From the NCBI GenBank assembly GCA_033721235.1, contig JAWWAY010000001.1, forward strand, positions 372,001 through 436,000: a stretch of DNA of 64,000 nucleotides, written 5' to 3'. A program made the translations under genes and the position numbers. The stretch comes from UBA5078 sp033721235. Lineage in GTDB: Bacteria > Pseudomonadota > Gammaproteobacteria > Pseudomonadales > Pseudohongiellaceae. The notes beneath the pieces were generated by a model that made no database searches, had not been told where the DNA came from, and saw only the letters and a list, made by a program, of their open reading frames with translations. Position 1 is the first letter of the stretch, and each line of letters begins with the position of its first letter. This document shows, one piece after another, positions 23,200 through 32,318 of the stretch.

Positions 23200-23825
23200 A
23201 GCAGAACCCCTAGCGCTCGCTCAATATCAGCCTGGACTTGCTCTAGCGTGGCATCAGCATTGATTACCTTGCAGCGCTCGGGTTCCAGTGCCGCTCTGCT
23301 CAAATAGTTTTGCCGAACCTTATTAAAGAAGTCGATTTTTTCTACCTCAAATCGGTCCAAGTCGGCTCTTTTTTGAGCACGCTTTAAGCCCACTTCTGGG
23401 GCTAGGTCGAGAATGATGGTCAGGTCGGGTCGCAGGCTTTCTTGGACGAGATCTTGCAATTGCTCGATAAGTTTCTGGTCTAGGCCTCGCCCCCCGCCTT
23501 GATAGGCAAAGGTTGCATCAGTAAAGCGATCACATAGCACCCACTTGCCTTGTGCCATTGCTGGAGCAATTACACGGTCGATATGTTGGGCTCTTGCAGC
23601 AAAAATTAACAGCAGCTCTGTCATCTCGCACATGGGCTCATCATGATGGCTTATCAATAATGTACGGATAAGCTCAGCAAGCTCGGTACCGCCTGGCTCT
23701 CGGGTCGTAATATAAGAGATGCCCGCTTTCTCAAGCTGATGGGAAATAAACGCAAGATTGGTGCTCTTACCTACCCCTTCGGTACCTTCGACTGTAATAA
23801 ACTTTCCATGCCTAGCTTGTGTCAT
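23196..23825 (-). CDS. tmk: Thymidylate kinase
   Basis: This 209-residue kinase converts dTMP to dTDP with ATP. It has a P-loop VEGTEGVGKST near residues 12-22, the TREPGGTELAE motif, the DRFTDATFAYQGGGRG segment that binds substrate, and an LID-like region with RAQKRADLDR. Length is typical. It lies between mltG (28-base gap) and holB (overlap), a common bacterial order. Confidence 0.95.
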   Translation of the reverse strand: MTQARHGKFITVEGTEGVGKSTNLAFISHQLEKAGISYITTREPGGTELAELIRTLLISHHDEPMCEMTELLLIFAARAQHIDRVIAPAMAQGKWVLCDRFTDATFAYQGGGRGLDQKLIEQLQDLVQESLRPDLTIILDLAPEVGLKRAQKRADLDRFEVEKIDFFNKVRQNYLSRAALEPERCKVINADATLEQVQADIERALGVLL

Positions 23826-23853
23826 ACTCGTTTGTCTTCAAACCTCTATACGG

Positions 23854-24864
23854 TCACTGTCTGCGACTATTTTCTAGAAAACGACGCACGGCCGCATTGT
23901 GTTGCTCAAGGGTAACAGAGAATACGTGCCCACCATCCCCTGTTGCCACAAAATATAGTGAATCGCCTGGACGCGGGTTTAAGCTGGCCTCGATAGCCCT
24001 GCGGCTAGCCAGTGCAATCGGGGTTGGCGGGAGGCCATTAATACGATAAGTATTATAAGCGGTTGTTTCTCGCAGGTCGGCGCTTCTAATATCACCATCA
24101 TACCGCTCACCCATGCCATAAATTACCGTAGGGTCTGATTGTAGCCGCATACCGCGACTTAGGCGCCTGGTAAAGACCCCAGCAATGTCTTCTCTTTCCG
24201 CATCGATACCCGTCTCTTTTTCTATGATTGAGGCTAATACTAGTGCTTCATAAGGCGACTCATAGGGTAAACCCACGGCTCTTGCCTGCCACAATGACTG
24301 GAGTTCTTCTTGTAAGCGAGTATAGGCACGCTTGAGCACGGAGAGATCGCTGGTGCCCGCCGTGTAAAAATAAGTATCAGGAAATAAGAGCCCTTCTAGA
24401 GACTCATATTCGGCGCCTAAGGCGGTTAGAATTTCCGCCTCACTGCTTTGCTGTAGCGTGACGCTAATTTTGGGACTATTCCAAAGCGTTTCTAAGGCCT
24501 GCTTAGCAGTCGTGCCTTCAATAAAAGCGATTGGATACTGCACCACTTGCCCCGAAGTCAGTTGTAGCGCTACATCACTCGCACTCATGCCCTGTTTAAG
24601 CTGAAATTCACCTGTGCGCAAAACACGATCATAGCCTTTTAATCGTCCCCATAGGCTGAATACTCTGGGGTATTGTAAGGACGTCTCATTAGCCAGTTGG
24701 CGAGCAATGCTCTGGAGTCCGCTACCGGGGCGTATTTCGATAATATGGTCTTGCGTTACATAGGGCGTGTGCAGGTAGCTGCGAAGCGTCAATAGGCCCA
24801 CTAAGGCAATGCAGATAATTCCTGCACAGCAGCTAGAGAGAATGATGACAAGACGTTTGCTCAT
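23854..24864 (-). CDS. mltG: Endolytic murein transglycosylase MltG
   Basis: This 336-residue YceG-type protein has one N-terminal membrane segment (about 6-28) and a periplasmic region with a LysM-like subdomain (about 40-110). The catalytic domain contains EGLLFPDTYFY, ASIIEKETG (probable catalytic Glu) and the SDPTVIYG and LPPTPIALAS motifs. MltG cuts nascent glycan strands and sets their length. Its start overlaps the pabC stop by four bases, as in many gammaproteobacteria. Confidence 0.92.
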   Translation of the reverse strand: MSKRLVIILSSCCAGIICIALVGLLTLRSYLHTPYVTQDHIIEIRPGSGLQSIARQLANETSLQYPRVFSLWGRLKGYDRVLRTGEFQLKQGMSASDVALQLTSGQVVQYPIAFIEGTTAKQALETLWNSPKISVTLQQSSEAEILTALGAEYESLEGLLFPDTYFYTAGTSDLSVLKRAYTRLQEELQSLWQARAVGLPYESPYEALVLASIIEKETGIDAEREDIAGVFTRRLSRGMRLQSDPTVIYGMGERYDGDIRSADLRETTAYNTYRINGLPPTPIALASRRAIEASLNPRPGDSLYFVATGDGGHVFSVTLEQHNAAVRRFLENSRRQ

Positions 24865-25682
24865 GAGTTGAGTATATCGGCAATGGCCTGGTCTAGGCGA
24901 TGGAATATGTCCGCTTGCGGATAGTGTATATCAGCACCGTTCACCCTTAGATGGGTGATTGCCCATAGACCAAAAACACTATTACACACGAAAGCTCCGG
25001 AGGCGTTTTGTAACCTCTCCAGAGAGACGTTCTCTATCGCTAGGGGAATTTCCAAGGCTTTGGCTTGATTGATGAGCTGGTCTCGCATAATCCCTGCTAC
25101 GCCGCTATTGTCCAGTGCAGGAGTGACCAGAGTGCCGGTCTCGATAATAAAGACATTGCTCTTAATACCCTCTACAAGATTGCCAAAAGGGTCGAACATT
25201 AAGCCCTCATCGATATCGGGGCCTAGCTCTTGGCTTGCCATTACTTGATCTAGACGATTGAGATGTTTGAGACCGGCTAAGCGGGGGTTAAAAGATACAG
25301 GGTGTGTGCAAACTTGAGCACTTATTCCGCCGCGCTTTGCGCTGTGATAGTCCTTGGGAAGCGCATGTAGCTGGACGATGCGGCGGGGCTTGCTTGGGTC
25401 TGGTGGTGTGTAGCCGCGGCCACCACTGCCCCGACTAATGATAATTTTAAGTACGCCTAAACCGGTATGCTGAGCCAATAGTCGCGCTGCGTCTGTTTTA
25501 ATTAGGTCAGTATCGACTCGGAGTTTGAGAGTATCGGCGCCCTTTTCCAAGCGCTGCATGTGTTGCGGCCAAAGAATGGCTTTGCCATCTCTCACTAAGA
25601 TGGTTTCAAACAGGCCATCGCCATAGTGTATAGCGCGATCGCTAAGAGGAAGGTTCTCGGTGACTTCTCCATCTACCAGCAT
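24861..25682 (-). CDS. pabC: Aminodeoxychorismate lyase
   Basis: This 273-residue class IV PLP enzyme makes 4-aminobenzoate and pyruvate from aminodeoxychorismate, for folate synthesis. Motifs include DRAIHYGDGLFETI, ISRGSGGRGY, LKHLNRLDQVMA (Lys Schiff base) and EGIKSNVFI. It sits between fabF and mltG, the standard position. The ATG at 25682 has only a weak ribosome site. Confidence 0.9.
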   Translation of the reverse strand: MLVDGEVTENLPLSDRAIHYGDGLFETILVRDGKAILWPQHMQRLEKGADTLKLRVDTDLIKTDAARLLAQHTGLGVLKIIISRGSGGRGYTPPDPSKPRRIVQLHALPKDYHSAKRGGISAQVCTHPVSFNPRLAGLKHLNRLDQVMASQELGPDIDEGLMFDPFGNLVEGIKSNVFIIETGTLVTPALDNSGVAGIMRDQLINQAKALEIPLAIENVSLERLQNASGAFVCNSVFGLWAITHLRVNGADIHYPQADIFHRLDQAIADILNS

Positions 25683-25729
25683 ATGAGGGTCTCAATTGCC
25701 TTGGGGACCAGCGAGGACTAGCAAGAGCG

Positions 25730-26971
25730 CTAGTCCATTTTCGAGAAGATTAAACTACCATTGGTGCCGCCAAATCCAAATGAATTGCTTAGCACGACAT
25801 TGAGTTTAGCGTCACGGGCAGTATGAGGCACGTAATCCAAATCGCAGCCTTCGTCTGGGTTATCCAGGTTGATCGTAGGCGTAATAACCTGCTCGTGTAG
25901 TGATAGCGCACAGATGATCGCCTCAACAGCGCCAGAGGCACCTAGGAGATGGCCAATCATAGACTTGCTGGAACTTACGGCAATGTCCTTTGCGCGTTCT
26001 TTAAAGACGCTCTTGATCGCTTGGGTCTCAGCCACATCGCCAGCAAGTGTCGAAGTACCGTGGGCATTGATATAGTCCACGGCGCTATAGTCTAGCCCTG
26101 CACTAGCCAGAGCGTTCTGCATACATAGCGCGGCGCCTCGGCCCCCTTCGGATGGGGAGGTCATGTGGTAGGCATCACCACTCATACCAAAGCCAGAAAG
26201 CTCGGCGTAGATTTTCGCACCACGCTTAACCGCGTGTTCGTATTCTTCGAGCACCATAATGCCGGCTCCGTCACTTAGAACGAAACCATCTCGGTCTTTA
26301 TCCCAAGGGCGACTCGCATGCTGCGGGTCGTCGTTACGGGTAGAAAGTGCTCGGGCGGCACAGAAGCCCCCTAAACCAACCGGTGATGTGGCCATTTCGG
26401 CGCCACCTGCTAGCATGGCATCGGCTTGGCCGTTCGCAATCATATTGGCTGCCACGCCAATATTATGAGTGCCCGTGGTACAGGCAGTCGTTATGGCGAT
26501 ATTGGGGCCTTGTAGGTTGTAGCGAATAGACAGCGTGCCGCCCAACATATTAATGATGGCGCCAGGCACAAAGAATGGGGAAATTTTGCGCGGACCAGAG
26601 GTCTTGACGATTTCAGAATTCTCTTCAATAGATCCTATGCCGCCGATCCCTGAACCGATGGCAACGCCTATGCGTTCCACGGCCATATTGGAGTCGAGTA
26701 AGCCAGAGTCTTCCACGGCTTGCACGCCAGCGCTAAGACCATACTGAATAAAAATATCCATACGGCGAGCTTCTTTGGTGCTTAAGAATTCCGAATAATC
26801 GAAGTTCTTAATTGAGCCACCGAAGCGAGTTGAAAACTCACTTACGTCGAAGTGCTCTAATGGGTTGATACCGCTCTTGCCAGCCTTCAAGGCTTCCCAA
26901 GAGCTTGTCACATTATTCCCTAATGGTGTTACTAGTCCTAAACCAGTGACTACAACTCTTCTACTATTCAC
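25730..26971 (-). CDS. fabF: Beta-ketoacyl-ACP synthase II
   Basis: This 413-residue condensing enzyme extends acyl-ACP with malonyl-ACP. The catalytic Cys is in ITTACTTGTHNIG, the first His in NAHGTSTLAGD and the second in SKSMIGHLLGASGA; a C-terminal NSFGFGGTNGS loop is present. I chose GTG 26971, which has GGAGAG about nine bases upstream and gives 413 residues, the E. coli FabF length, beginning MNSRRVVVTG. The frame is open to TTG 26986, which would add five residues. It is downstream of acpP, with a terminator-like hairpin between them. Confidence 0.93.
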   Translation of the reverse strand: MNSRRVVVTGLGLVTPLGNNVTSSWEALKAGKSGINPLEHFDVSEFSTRFGGSIKNFDYSEFLSTKEARRMDIFIQYGLSAGVQAVEDSGLLDSNMAVERIGVAIGSGIGGIGSIEENSEIVKTSGPRKISPFFVPGAIINMLGGTLSIRYNLQGPNIAITTACTTGTHNIGVAANMIANGQADAMLAGGAEMATSPVGLGGFCAARALSTRNDDPQHASRPWDKDRDGFVLSDGAGIMVLEEYEHAVKRGAKIYAELSGFGMSGDAYHMTSPSEGGRGAALCMQNALASAGLDYSAVDYINAHGTSTLAGDVAETQAIKSVFKERAKDIAVSSSKSMIGHLLGASGAVEAIICALSLHEQVITPTINLDNPDEGCDLDYVPHTARDAKLNVVLSNSFGFGGTNGSLIFSKMD

Positions 26972-27033
26972 CGCATCGCTCTCCAATGCTTAAAAAGACT
27001 CACCGACTAATTCTTAATACTGCAGACAAAATA

Positions 27034-27065
27034 AAAGCTACTTCGCGCAAAGGCGAAGTAGCTTT
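27034..27065 (-). terminator. Terminator/attenuator between acpP and fabF
   Basis: A perfect 13-bp stem, AAAGCTACTTCGC (27034-27046) and GCGAAGTAGCTTT (27053-27065), with a 6-base loop is followed on the minus strand by a T-rich run (TTTTATTTTG). It is 21 bases past the acpP stop and 63 bases before the fabF start. Confidence 0.8.
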
Positions 27066-27085
27066 GGTATTTTATCGAAAGAAGC

Positions 27086-27319
27086 TTACAGGTTCTGGTT
27101 GATGTAATCGCAAGCCAGTTGAACCGTTGTAATTTTCTCAGCTTCTTCATCAGGAATTTCGGTCTCAAACTCTTCTTCGAGAGCCATAACCAACTCCACA
27201 GTATCCAAAGAATCAGCGCCTAAATCTTCTACAAATGAAGAAGATAGTTTCACCTCTTCTTCTTTAACGCCAAGCTGTTCGCAGACAATTTTCTTAACGC
27301 GATCTTCAATGCTACTCAT
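27086..27319 (-). CDS. acpP: Acyl carrier protein
   Basis: This 77-residue acidic four-helix protein carries growing acyl chains. The phosphopantetheine serine lies in ADSLDTVELVM (about residue 37). Acidic helix II (EEEFETEIPDEEAEKI) provides the enzyme-docking surface. Size and sequence are typical of gammaproteobacterial AcpP. A 197-base AT-rich gap separates it from fabG upstream, long enough for its own promoter. A strong hairpin follows. Confidence 0.97.
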   Translation of the reverse strand: MSSIEDRVKKIVCEQLGVKEEEVKLSSSFVEDLGADSLDTVELVMALEEEFETEIPDEEAEKITTVQLACDYINQNL

Positions 27320-27516
27320 AACTTTTATTAGCTCCTAAATACTAAATTTAAATACTGCTTTTGATTATGGCTGTGTAATTTTTGATCAGCCCGAATAATC
27401 CAAAACGCAAGTTTACATCTATTTTAAGTGGGTTGTAATCTTTAACACTAAAATAATTCTACTCTTTCTTAATTTTTACTTAAAAAGCAATAAGTTAGAG
27501 TGAGTAATTTAAGCGG

Positions 27517-28263
27517 TTAAGGCATGTACATTCCACCGTTTACGTGGATAGTTTCGCCTGTAATATACGCTCCGGCGTCAGATGCGAGGAATCCAGCCAC
27601 TGATGCAATTTCTTCTGGCTTGCCGAATCGAGACAATGGGATTTGCGACATCAGGGCATCAATTTGTTTTTCGCCAAGTGCGCGCGTCATATCAGTGTCG
27701 ATGAAACCCGGAGCGATACTGTTTACAGTAATGCCTCTGGAACCAATCTCGCGCGCTAAAGAACGCGAGAAACCCTCTATCGCGGCCTTAGAGGCGGCGT
27801 AGTTGGTTTGGCCTGGGTTGCCGCTAGAAGCCACTACGGAGCTCACATTGATAATACGGCCCCAACGTGACTTGGTCATGCCTTTCAATACGGCTTTGCA
27901 TAGGCGATAGAGTGAATTGAGGTTAGTGTCGATGACATCATCCCACTCCTCTTCTTTCATGCGCATAAGCAAATTGTCTTTAGTAATTCCGGCGTTATTG
28001 ACCAGAATCTGCGGGGTCCCGAACTCGGACTCAATAGTGGATAAGGCCGCCGCTACTGAGTCTTTATCTGCCACGTTTAAGCATAGACCTTTGCCGTCGA
28101 TTGAGGACTCTTTTAAGTACTCGGAGATAGCTTGTGCGCCTCCTTCAGTTGTCGCTGTGCCAATCACAATTAGGCCCTGACGGCCTAGCTCGATGGCAAT
28201 GGCTTTACCGATCCCTCGGCTTGCACCTGTGACCAGGGCAATTTTCTTGCTTTCGCTACTCAT
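27517..28263 (-). CDS. fabG: 3-oxoacyl-ACP reductase
   Basis: This 248-residue short-chain dehydrogenase reduces beta-ketoacyl-ACP with NADPH. It has the nucleotide motif TGASRGIGKAI near residue 14, NNAGIT, and the catalytic Ser-Tyr-Lys triad (INVSSVVASSGNPGQTNYAASKA). The C-terminal YITGETIHVNGGMYMP is typical of FabG. It lies 29 bases downstream of fabD. Confidence 0.95.
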   Translation of the reverse strand: MSSESKKIALVTGASRGIGKAIAIELGRQGLIVIGTATTEGGAQAISEYLKESSIDGKGLCLNVADKDSVAAALSTIESEFGTPQILVNNAGITKDNLLMRMKEEEWDDVIDTNLNSLYRLCKAVLKGMTKSRWGRIINVSSVVASSGNPGQTNYAASKAAIEGFSRSLAREIGSRGITVNSIAPGFIDTDMTRALGEKQIDALMSQIPLSRFGKPEEIASVAGFLASDAGAYITGETIHVNGGMYMP

Positions 28264-28292
28264 CTTTTATCTCGCTTAGCTTTATTGATGGT

Positions 28293-29228
28293 TTATAGGT
28301 GTATGTCTAGCGCTTTCTTAAAGTTATCCACGTCTTCCGTGCTATAACATTCAGCATCCGGCGCAATGCGTTTAATGAGACCGCCCAATACTTTGCCTGG
28401 GCCGCATTCCACGATGTGACCAATGCCCATATCATGCATACAGACAATGCTGTCCACCCATTGCACAGGCATATAAAGCTGCTTCAATAAATTAGCCTTG
28501 ATGTCTTCTGGTGTTTTGACCACACGACCATTGGTATTTTGAATCACGGGCACCGTAGGAGACTTAAATTCAACTGTTTCTAACTCGGCCGCCAGCTTTT
28601 CGGCCGCTGGTTTCATTAGCGCACAGTGGGATGGCACGCTCACATTAAGTGGCAGTGCGCGTTTAGCACCGGCTTCTTTACAAGCCGCCATAGCGCGATC
28701 AACTGCAGCCTTATCGCCGGCAATTACCGTTTGGCCAGTAGAGTTAAAATTGGCGGCGGCAACCACTTCGCCTTGGGCTACGTCTTCACAAATTTTACCG
28801 ATTTGTTCATCATCGAGACCTAGAATTGCTGCCATACCACCTGCGCCGGCTGGAACGGCATCTTGCATATACTGACCGCGCTTGTGGACTAGGCTTACCG
28901 CTTCGCTCAGGCTCAATACTTGTGCGCAAGCCAGAGCCGAATACTCCCCTAGGCTGTGCCCAGCGAGTAAATCAGGGAGGGCGCCGCCCTGCTCTGACCA
29001 CAGACGCCAGATTGCCACGGAGGCTGTTAGCAGAACCGGTTGGGTAATATGCGTTTGGTTGATGAGATTTGCTTGGTCACTTTGTGCCACTTCCCATAAA
29101 TCCACGCCGATAGCCTCGGAGGCTTCTGCGAAAGTTTGTTGAATAATGGGATACTCTTGGGCCAGAGCAGAAAGCATTCCTACTTTTTGCGAACCTTGAC
29201 CTGGAAAAACAAAACCTATTTTTGGCAT
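28293..29228 (-). CDS. fabD: Malonyl-CoA:ACP transacylase
   Basis: This 311-residue enzyme loads malonyl groups onto ACP. It has FPGQGSQKVGM at the N-terminus, the nucleophile Ser in AGHSLGEYSAL (about residue 92), an Arg in VHKRGQYMQ and the partner His in SVPSHCALM. Length matches E. coli FabD (309). It lies in the plsX-fabD-fabG order. Confidence 0.95.
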   Translation of the reverse strand: MPKIGFVFPGQGSQKVGMLSALAQEYPIIQQTFAEASEAIGVDLWEVAQSDQANLINQTHITQPVLLTASVAIWRLWSEQGGALPDLLAGHSLGEYSALACAQVLSLSEAVSLVHKRGQYMQDAVPAGAGGMAAILGLDDEQIGKICEDVAQGEVVAAANFNSTGQTVIAGDKAAVDRAMAACKEAGAKRALPLNVSVPSHCALMKPAAEKLAAELETVEFKSPTVPVIQNTNGRVVKTPEDIKANLLKQLYMPVQWVDSIVCMHDMGIGHIVECGPGKVLGGLIKRIAPDAECYSTEDVDNFKKALDIHL

Positions 29229-29281
29229 TTCTCGAACCTTAGTGTTGTCTAGGGTTTATAAAAATCAATTGTAAAGTGCTG

Positions 29282-30310
29282 CTATTGCTTACTCGTTAAT
29301 TTGTGCATTTCTTGGCTAATCAGGGCCGGCACATTGTCTTGTATCTCTTTTAGCGCCTGTTCAATGGCATAGAAAAAACCTTCAGCAGTGGCATTGCCAT
29401 GACTCTTCACCACGATGCCTTGTAAACCTACCAGGCTAGCGCCGTTAAAGCGGGCCGGGTTTACTTGCTCGGCCAAGGGCGCTAGCAGTGGCCAGGCCAG
29501 CATACCGAGCGCGCGAGTATACCAGTTCTTAGCCATTCTCTCGCGCAGTAAGCGCTTCAATGTGCCTATTACGCCTGCGCTGGTCTTAATGGTGATATTG
29601 CCAGCAAAACCATCACAAACTAGAACGTCGGTCTTGTTATTGTAGACCTCGTTACCCTCTACAAACCCGATATAGTTCAGGCTGCTAGATTGTTCCAACT
29701 GAGAGGCAGCTAGCCTAATCTGCTGCGTTCCCTTGTGCTCCTCTTGCCCAATATTCAATAAGCCAATTCGTGGCCTTTCGATATCGTCCAGAGCGCTGGC
29801 CAATACCGACCCCATGACAGCAAAGCTAAGCAGCTGTTCTGCATTTGCGCTCACATTCGCCCCTACATCTAAGATGTAGCAGTGATGTGTAGACATAGGC
29901 AGTGGGATAGTAGCGATAATGGCGGGTTTATCTATTTCTGGGATGGTTTTGAGTAAGTGTCGCCCCGTTAGAAGCAGAGCGCCAGTATTACCGGCGCTAA
30001 CGCAAGCTTCTACCTTCTTGTCTTTGACCATTTCCACAGCCAAGTACATGGAGGAGTCTTTGTACTTACGCAAAACACTCTCGGGCTTTACTTCATCGTG
30101 TACACATACATCCGTATGAACGATTTCCAGCCGCCCTTCTAGATTAGGGTCGAGCTTGCCAAGATGCTGTTCAATCTTAGACTGCGACCCTACCAGGACG
30201 AGCTGTAACTCTGGGTGTAATGCCAAACATCGTAGGGCGGCAGGGACTGCCACAGAGGGGCCATAATCCCCTCCCATGACGTCTATCGCAATACGCTTAA
30301 GCGAAGTCAA
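29282..30310 (-). CDS. plsX: Phosphate acyltransferase PlsX
   Basis: This 342-residue enzyme makes acyl phosphate from acyl-ACP for phospholipid synthesis. Conserved parts are IAIDVMGGDYGP at the N-terminus, SAGNTGALL, LDVGANVSA, FVEGNEVY and the DGFAGNITIKTSAG segment. It acts at the cytoplasmic membrane. It starts two bases after the rpmF stop, as in many bacteria. Confidence 0.95.
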   Translation of the reverse strand: MTSLKRIAIDVMGGDYGPSVAVPAALRCLALHPELQLVLVGSQSKIEQHLGKLDPNLEGRLEIVHTDVCVHDEVKPESVLRKYKDSSMYLAVEMVKDKKVEACVSAGNTGALLLTGRHLLKTIPEIDKPAIIATIPLPMSTHHCYILDVGANVSANAEQLLSFAVMGSVLASALDDIERPRIGLLNIGQEEHKGTQQIRLAASQLEQSSSLNYIGFVEGNEVYNNKTDVLVCDGFAGNITIKTSAGVIGTLKRLLRERMAKNWYTRALGMLAWPLLAPLAEQVNPARFNGASLVGLQGIVVKSHGNATAEGFFYAIEQALKEIQDNVPALISQEMHKLTSKQ

Positions 30311-30312
30311 AC

Positions 30313-30492
30313 TTACTCGTCACCGAGATCCAATACTTTCTTGCCTTTGTAGAAGCCATCAGCCGTGATGTGGTGACGACGATGTACTTCGCCTGTTGTT
30401 TGATCTACAGACAAGGTAGGTTTTGGCAATGCGTCGTGTGCGCGGCGCATATTGCGACGTGAACGAGATACCTTACTTTTTTGAACTGCCAT
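30313..30492 (-). CDS. rpmF: 50S ribosomal protein L32
   Basis: A 59-residue basic protein starting MAVQKSKVSRSRRNMRRAHD and ending KKVLDLGDE is clear ribosomal protein L32. It contains TTGEVHRRHHITADGFYKGK; the zinc cysteines of some L32 proteins are absent, as is usual in gammaproteobacteria. It sits between the YceD gene and plsX, the conserved place. Confidence 0.96.
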   Translation of the reverse strand: MAVQKSKVSRSRRNMRRAHDALPKPTLSVDQTTGEVHRRHHITADGFYKGKKVLDLGDE

Positions 30493-30561
30493 GCTAATTG
30501 CTCCTGATGCTATAGTGATCTCTTCACGAGATGACCGTATTTAGTAGTAAAACTGTGTCTT

Positions 30562-31083
30562 CTAATGCTTGTCTTTCAGTGTCTGTAAGATAGCAAAGGG
30601 ATTAGGCTTCTCTGCCCCACTCCCGTTTGTCTCCTCAGACGGTGTTTCTTGCTGTACTGGGTGGCATTCGTAATCGTGATAACTCACGATCGGCATACAC
30701 AATATCAGCTGTTCTTCCACGATATCGGCCAAGACCAGCTTAGGCTCTAGGCTCATCCATGGATCTAATTCTTTTGGCAGCTTTTCTATCTGCTCTTCAG
30801 ATTCGACTAAAGCTAAACGAAACGTGTCGCTTAAGCTAATTTTAGTCGGCTCCATACAGCGCTGACAGCTAACATACACCTGTGTCGTTAAACTGCCGTC
30901 AATCACCCTTCTGTGGCGCTCATCATAATCGAAGCTCAACTTAATGCTCACTTCGCCCTGATTGCTGGTCAATGCTTCACCAAAGCGGGTGAAACGATCC
31001 ACCGGCATTACGCCTTCAATTGTAGCTTGCTGGGCAAATATTTTGCGTGCATCTACATATTCTGGAATAAGGGTGTCTGCCAT
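30562..31083 (-). CDS. yceD: YceD-type (DUF177) 23S rRNA accumulation protein
   Basis: This 173-residue protein is placed by homology pattern and position upstream of rpmF. It includes LIPEYVDARKIFAQQATIEG and VSCQRCMEP, with a second Cys region near CMPIVSYHDYEC and an ILQTLKD C-terminus, as in YceD. The family is needed for 23S rRNA accumulation in E. coli and plants. I chose the ATG at 31083 because the family starts close to this point. An in-frame ATG at 31143 would add 20 residues unlike the family. Neither start has a clear ribosome site. Confidence 0.83.
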   Translation of the reverse strand: MADTLIPEYVDARKIFAQQATIEGVMPVDRFTRFGEALTSNQGEVSIKLSFDYDERHRRVIDGSLTTQVYVSCQRCMEPTKISLSDTFRLALVESEEQIEKLPKELDPWMSLEPKLVLADIVEEQLILCMPIVSYHDYECHPVQQETPSEETNGSGAEKPNPFAILQTLKDKH

Positions 31084-31178
31084 AGGCGCGCAATAATAGG
31101 CGTCCAAAGCTGTTCTGTCAAAAAAATATGACCACAACGGCATGATTTTTCGGGATTTTAGCTAAAATCAGGCTGCAT

Positions 31179-32159
31179 TCACCCATTCCCCTCTAATAGG
31201 CGCGCCATTCCCTCGTGAATTGCTGCCGTGGCGCGAAAAGTTTCGCCTGTTTCGGGGAGTTTGAACTCGATGGCTGCGGCATGGAGGCACAGCCGCTTAT
31301 GCTTAGGGAAAGCCTCAGCGTTTAGGGGCGTATAACGATTATCACCAACAATAGGATGGCCCGCATACTGGCAATGCACCCGTATCTGGTGGGTTCTTCC
31401 ACTCTCGGGCTTGGCCTCAATGAGCGTTGCCTTATCGAGCTGTTTGAGCACCTTAAAGCGAGTTAAGGCCGGTTTGCCTTTGTCGGCATCGACTGTGACA
31501 ACCTTCTCTTGACCGTCGATATCCTGCTTCAGCAGGGGCGCATCCACCACTGTGGTGCTCTTGGGCCATACACCGTGCACCAACGCGTGATAGACCTTGT
31601 GCACACGGCGGTGCCGAAACTCGTTCTGTAGATACTTTAGAAAGCTAGGAGTCTTGGCGATGACGAGACAACCAGTGGTTTCTCTATCGATGCGGTGAGC
31701 TAACTCTAGAAATACCTCGTCAGCGGCCTCATCTTGATTATATTGCCAACGCAGCGCTTCTATTAGGCCCATGTCCTGTTTGCTGCCTTTATGTACGGGC
31801 AAGCCTTGGGGCTTATCGATGACGATAAAGTGAGGGCATTCGTGTATGACGCTGTCCTGCAATAGTTTGAGCAGCTTATCGCTGGGACGCTGTATGGTTG
31901 CTGCCTGGGCAACTCTTATGGGTGCCACTCGCACAATATCGCCGTCGTTGAGCCTGGAGTCTGGCTTAGCGCGCTTTTTATTAATGCGTATTTCCCCCTT
32001 GCGAATAAGACGGTAAATGCGCGATTTCGGCACGCCGCGAAGGCGCGATGACAGAAAATTGTCTAAACGCTGGCCATCGGCATGGGCTCCCACATCAATA
32101 TAGGTGACTCCCTGATAAGGGCTTAGATCACTACTGTTTGCTTCGTTGGAATTGCTCAA
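31179..32159 (-). CDS. rluC: 23S rRNA pseudouridine synthase RluC
   Basis: This RluA-family pseudouridine synthase acts on 23S rRNA (U955/958/2580 in E. coli). An N-terminal S4 domain reads QRLDNFLSSRLRGVPKSRIY. The catalytic segment is ELAHRIDRETTGC with the Asp nucleophile, followed by AKPESGRTHQIRVH and GHPIVGDNRY. Its place upstream of yceD-rpmF-plsX supports RluC. No ATG is available. TTG 32159 gives a family-like start SNSNEAN; another TTG at 32261 would add 34 basic residues. The start is therefore uncertain. It is divergent from argS. Confidence 0.88.
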   Translation of the reverse strand: MSNSNEANSSDLSPYQGVTYIDVGAHADGQRLDNFLSSRLRGVPKSRIYRLIRKGEIRINKKRAKPDSRLNDGDIVRVAPIRVAQAATIQRPSDKLLKLLQDSVIHECPHFIVIDKPQGLPVHKGSKQDMGLIEALRWQYNQDEAADEVFLELAHRIDRETTGCLVIAKTPSFLKYLQNEFRHRRVHKVYHALVHGVWPKSTTVVDAPLLKQDIDGQEKVVTVDADKGKPALTRFKVLKQLDKATLIEAKPESGRTHQIRVHCQYAGHPIVGDNRYTPLNAEAFPKHKRLCLHAAAIEFKLPETGETFRATAAIHEGMARLLEGNG

Positions 32160-32318
32160 TGCTGGCCCGCGCTGTCGTAGGAGAAATATACCGTTTGCAC
32201 GTCGCAGACTGATTAGGCCTCGGCGCGCGCCGATTATAGCAACCCTGCTAATTATGCCCAACTTTAAACGCCCTAATGGTGTACAATTGCCAGCGATTTT
32301 TATGCTTGAGAGCCTACT

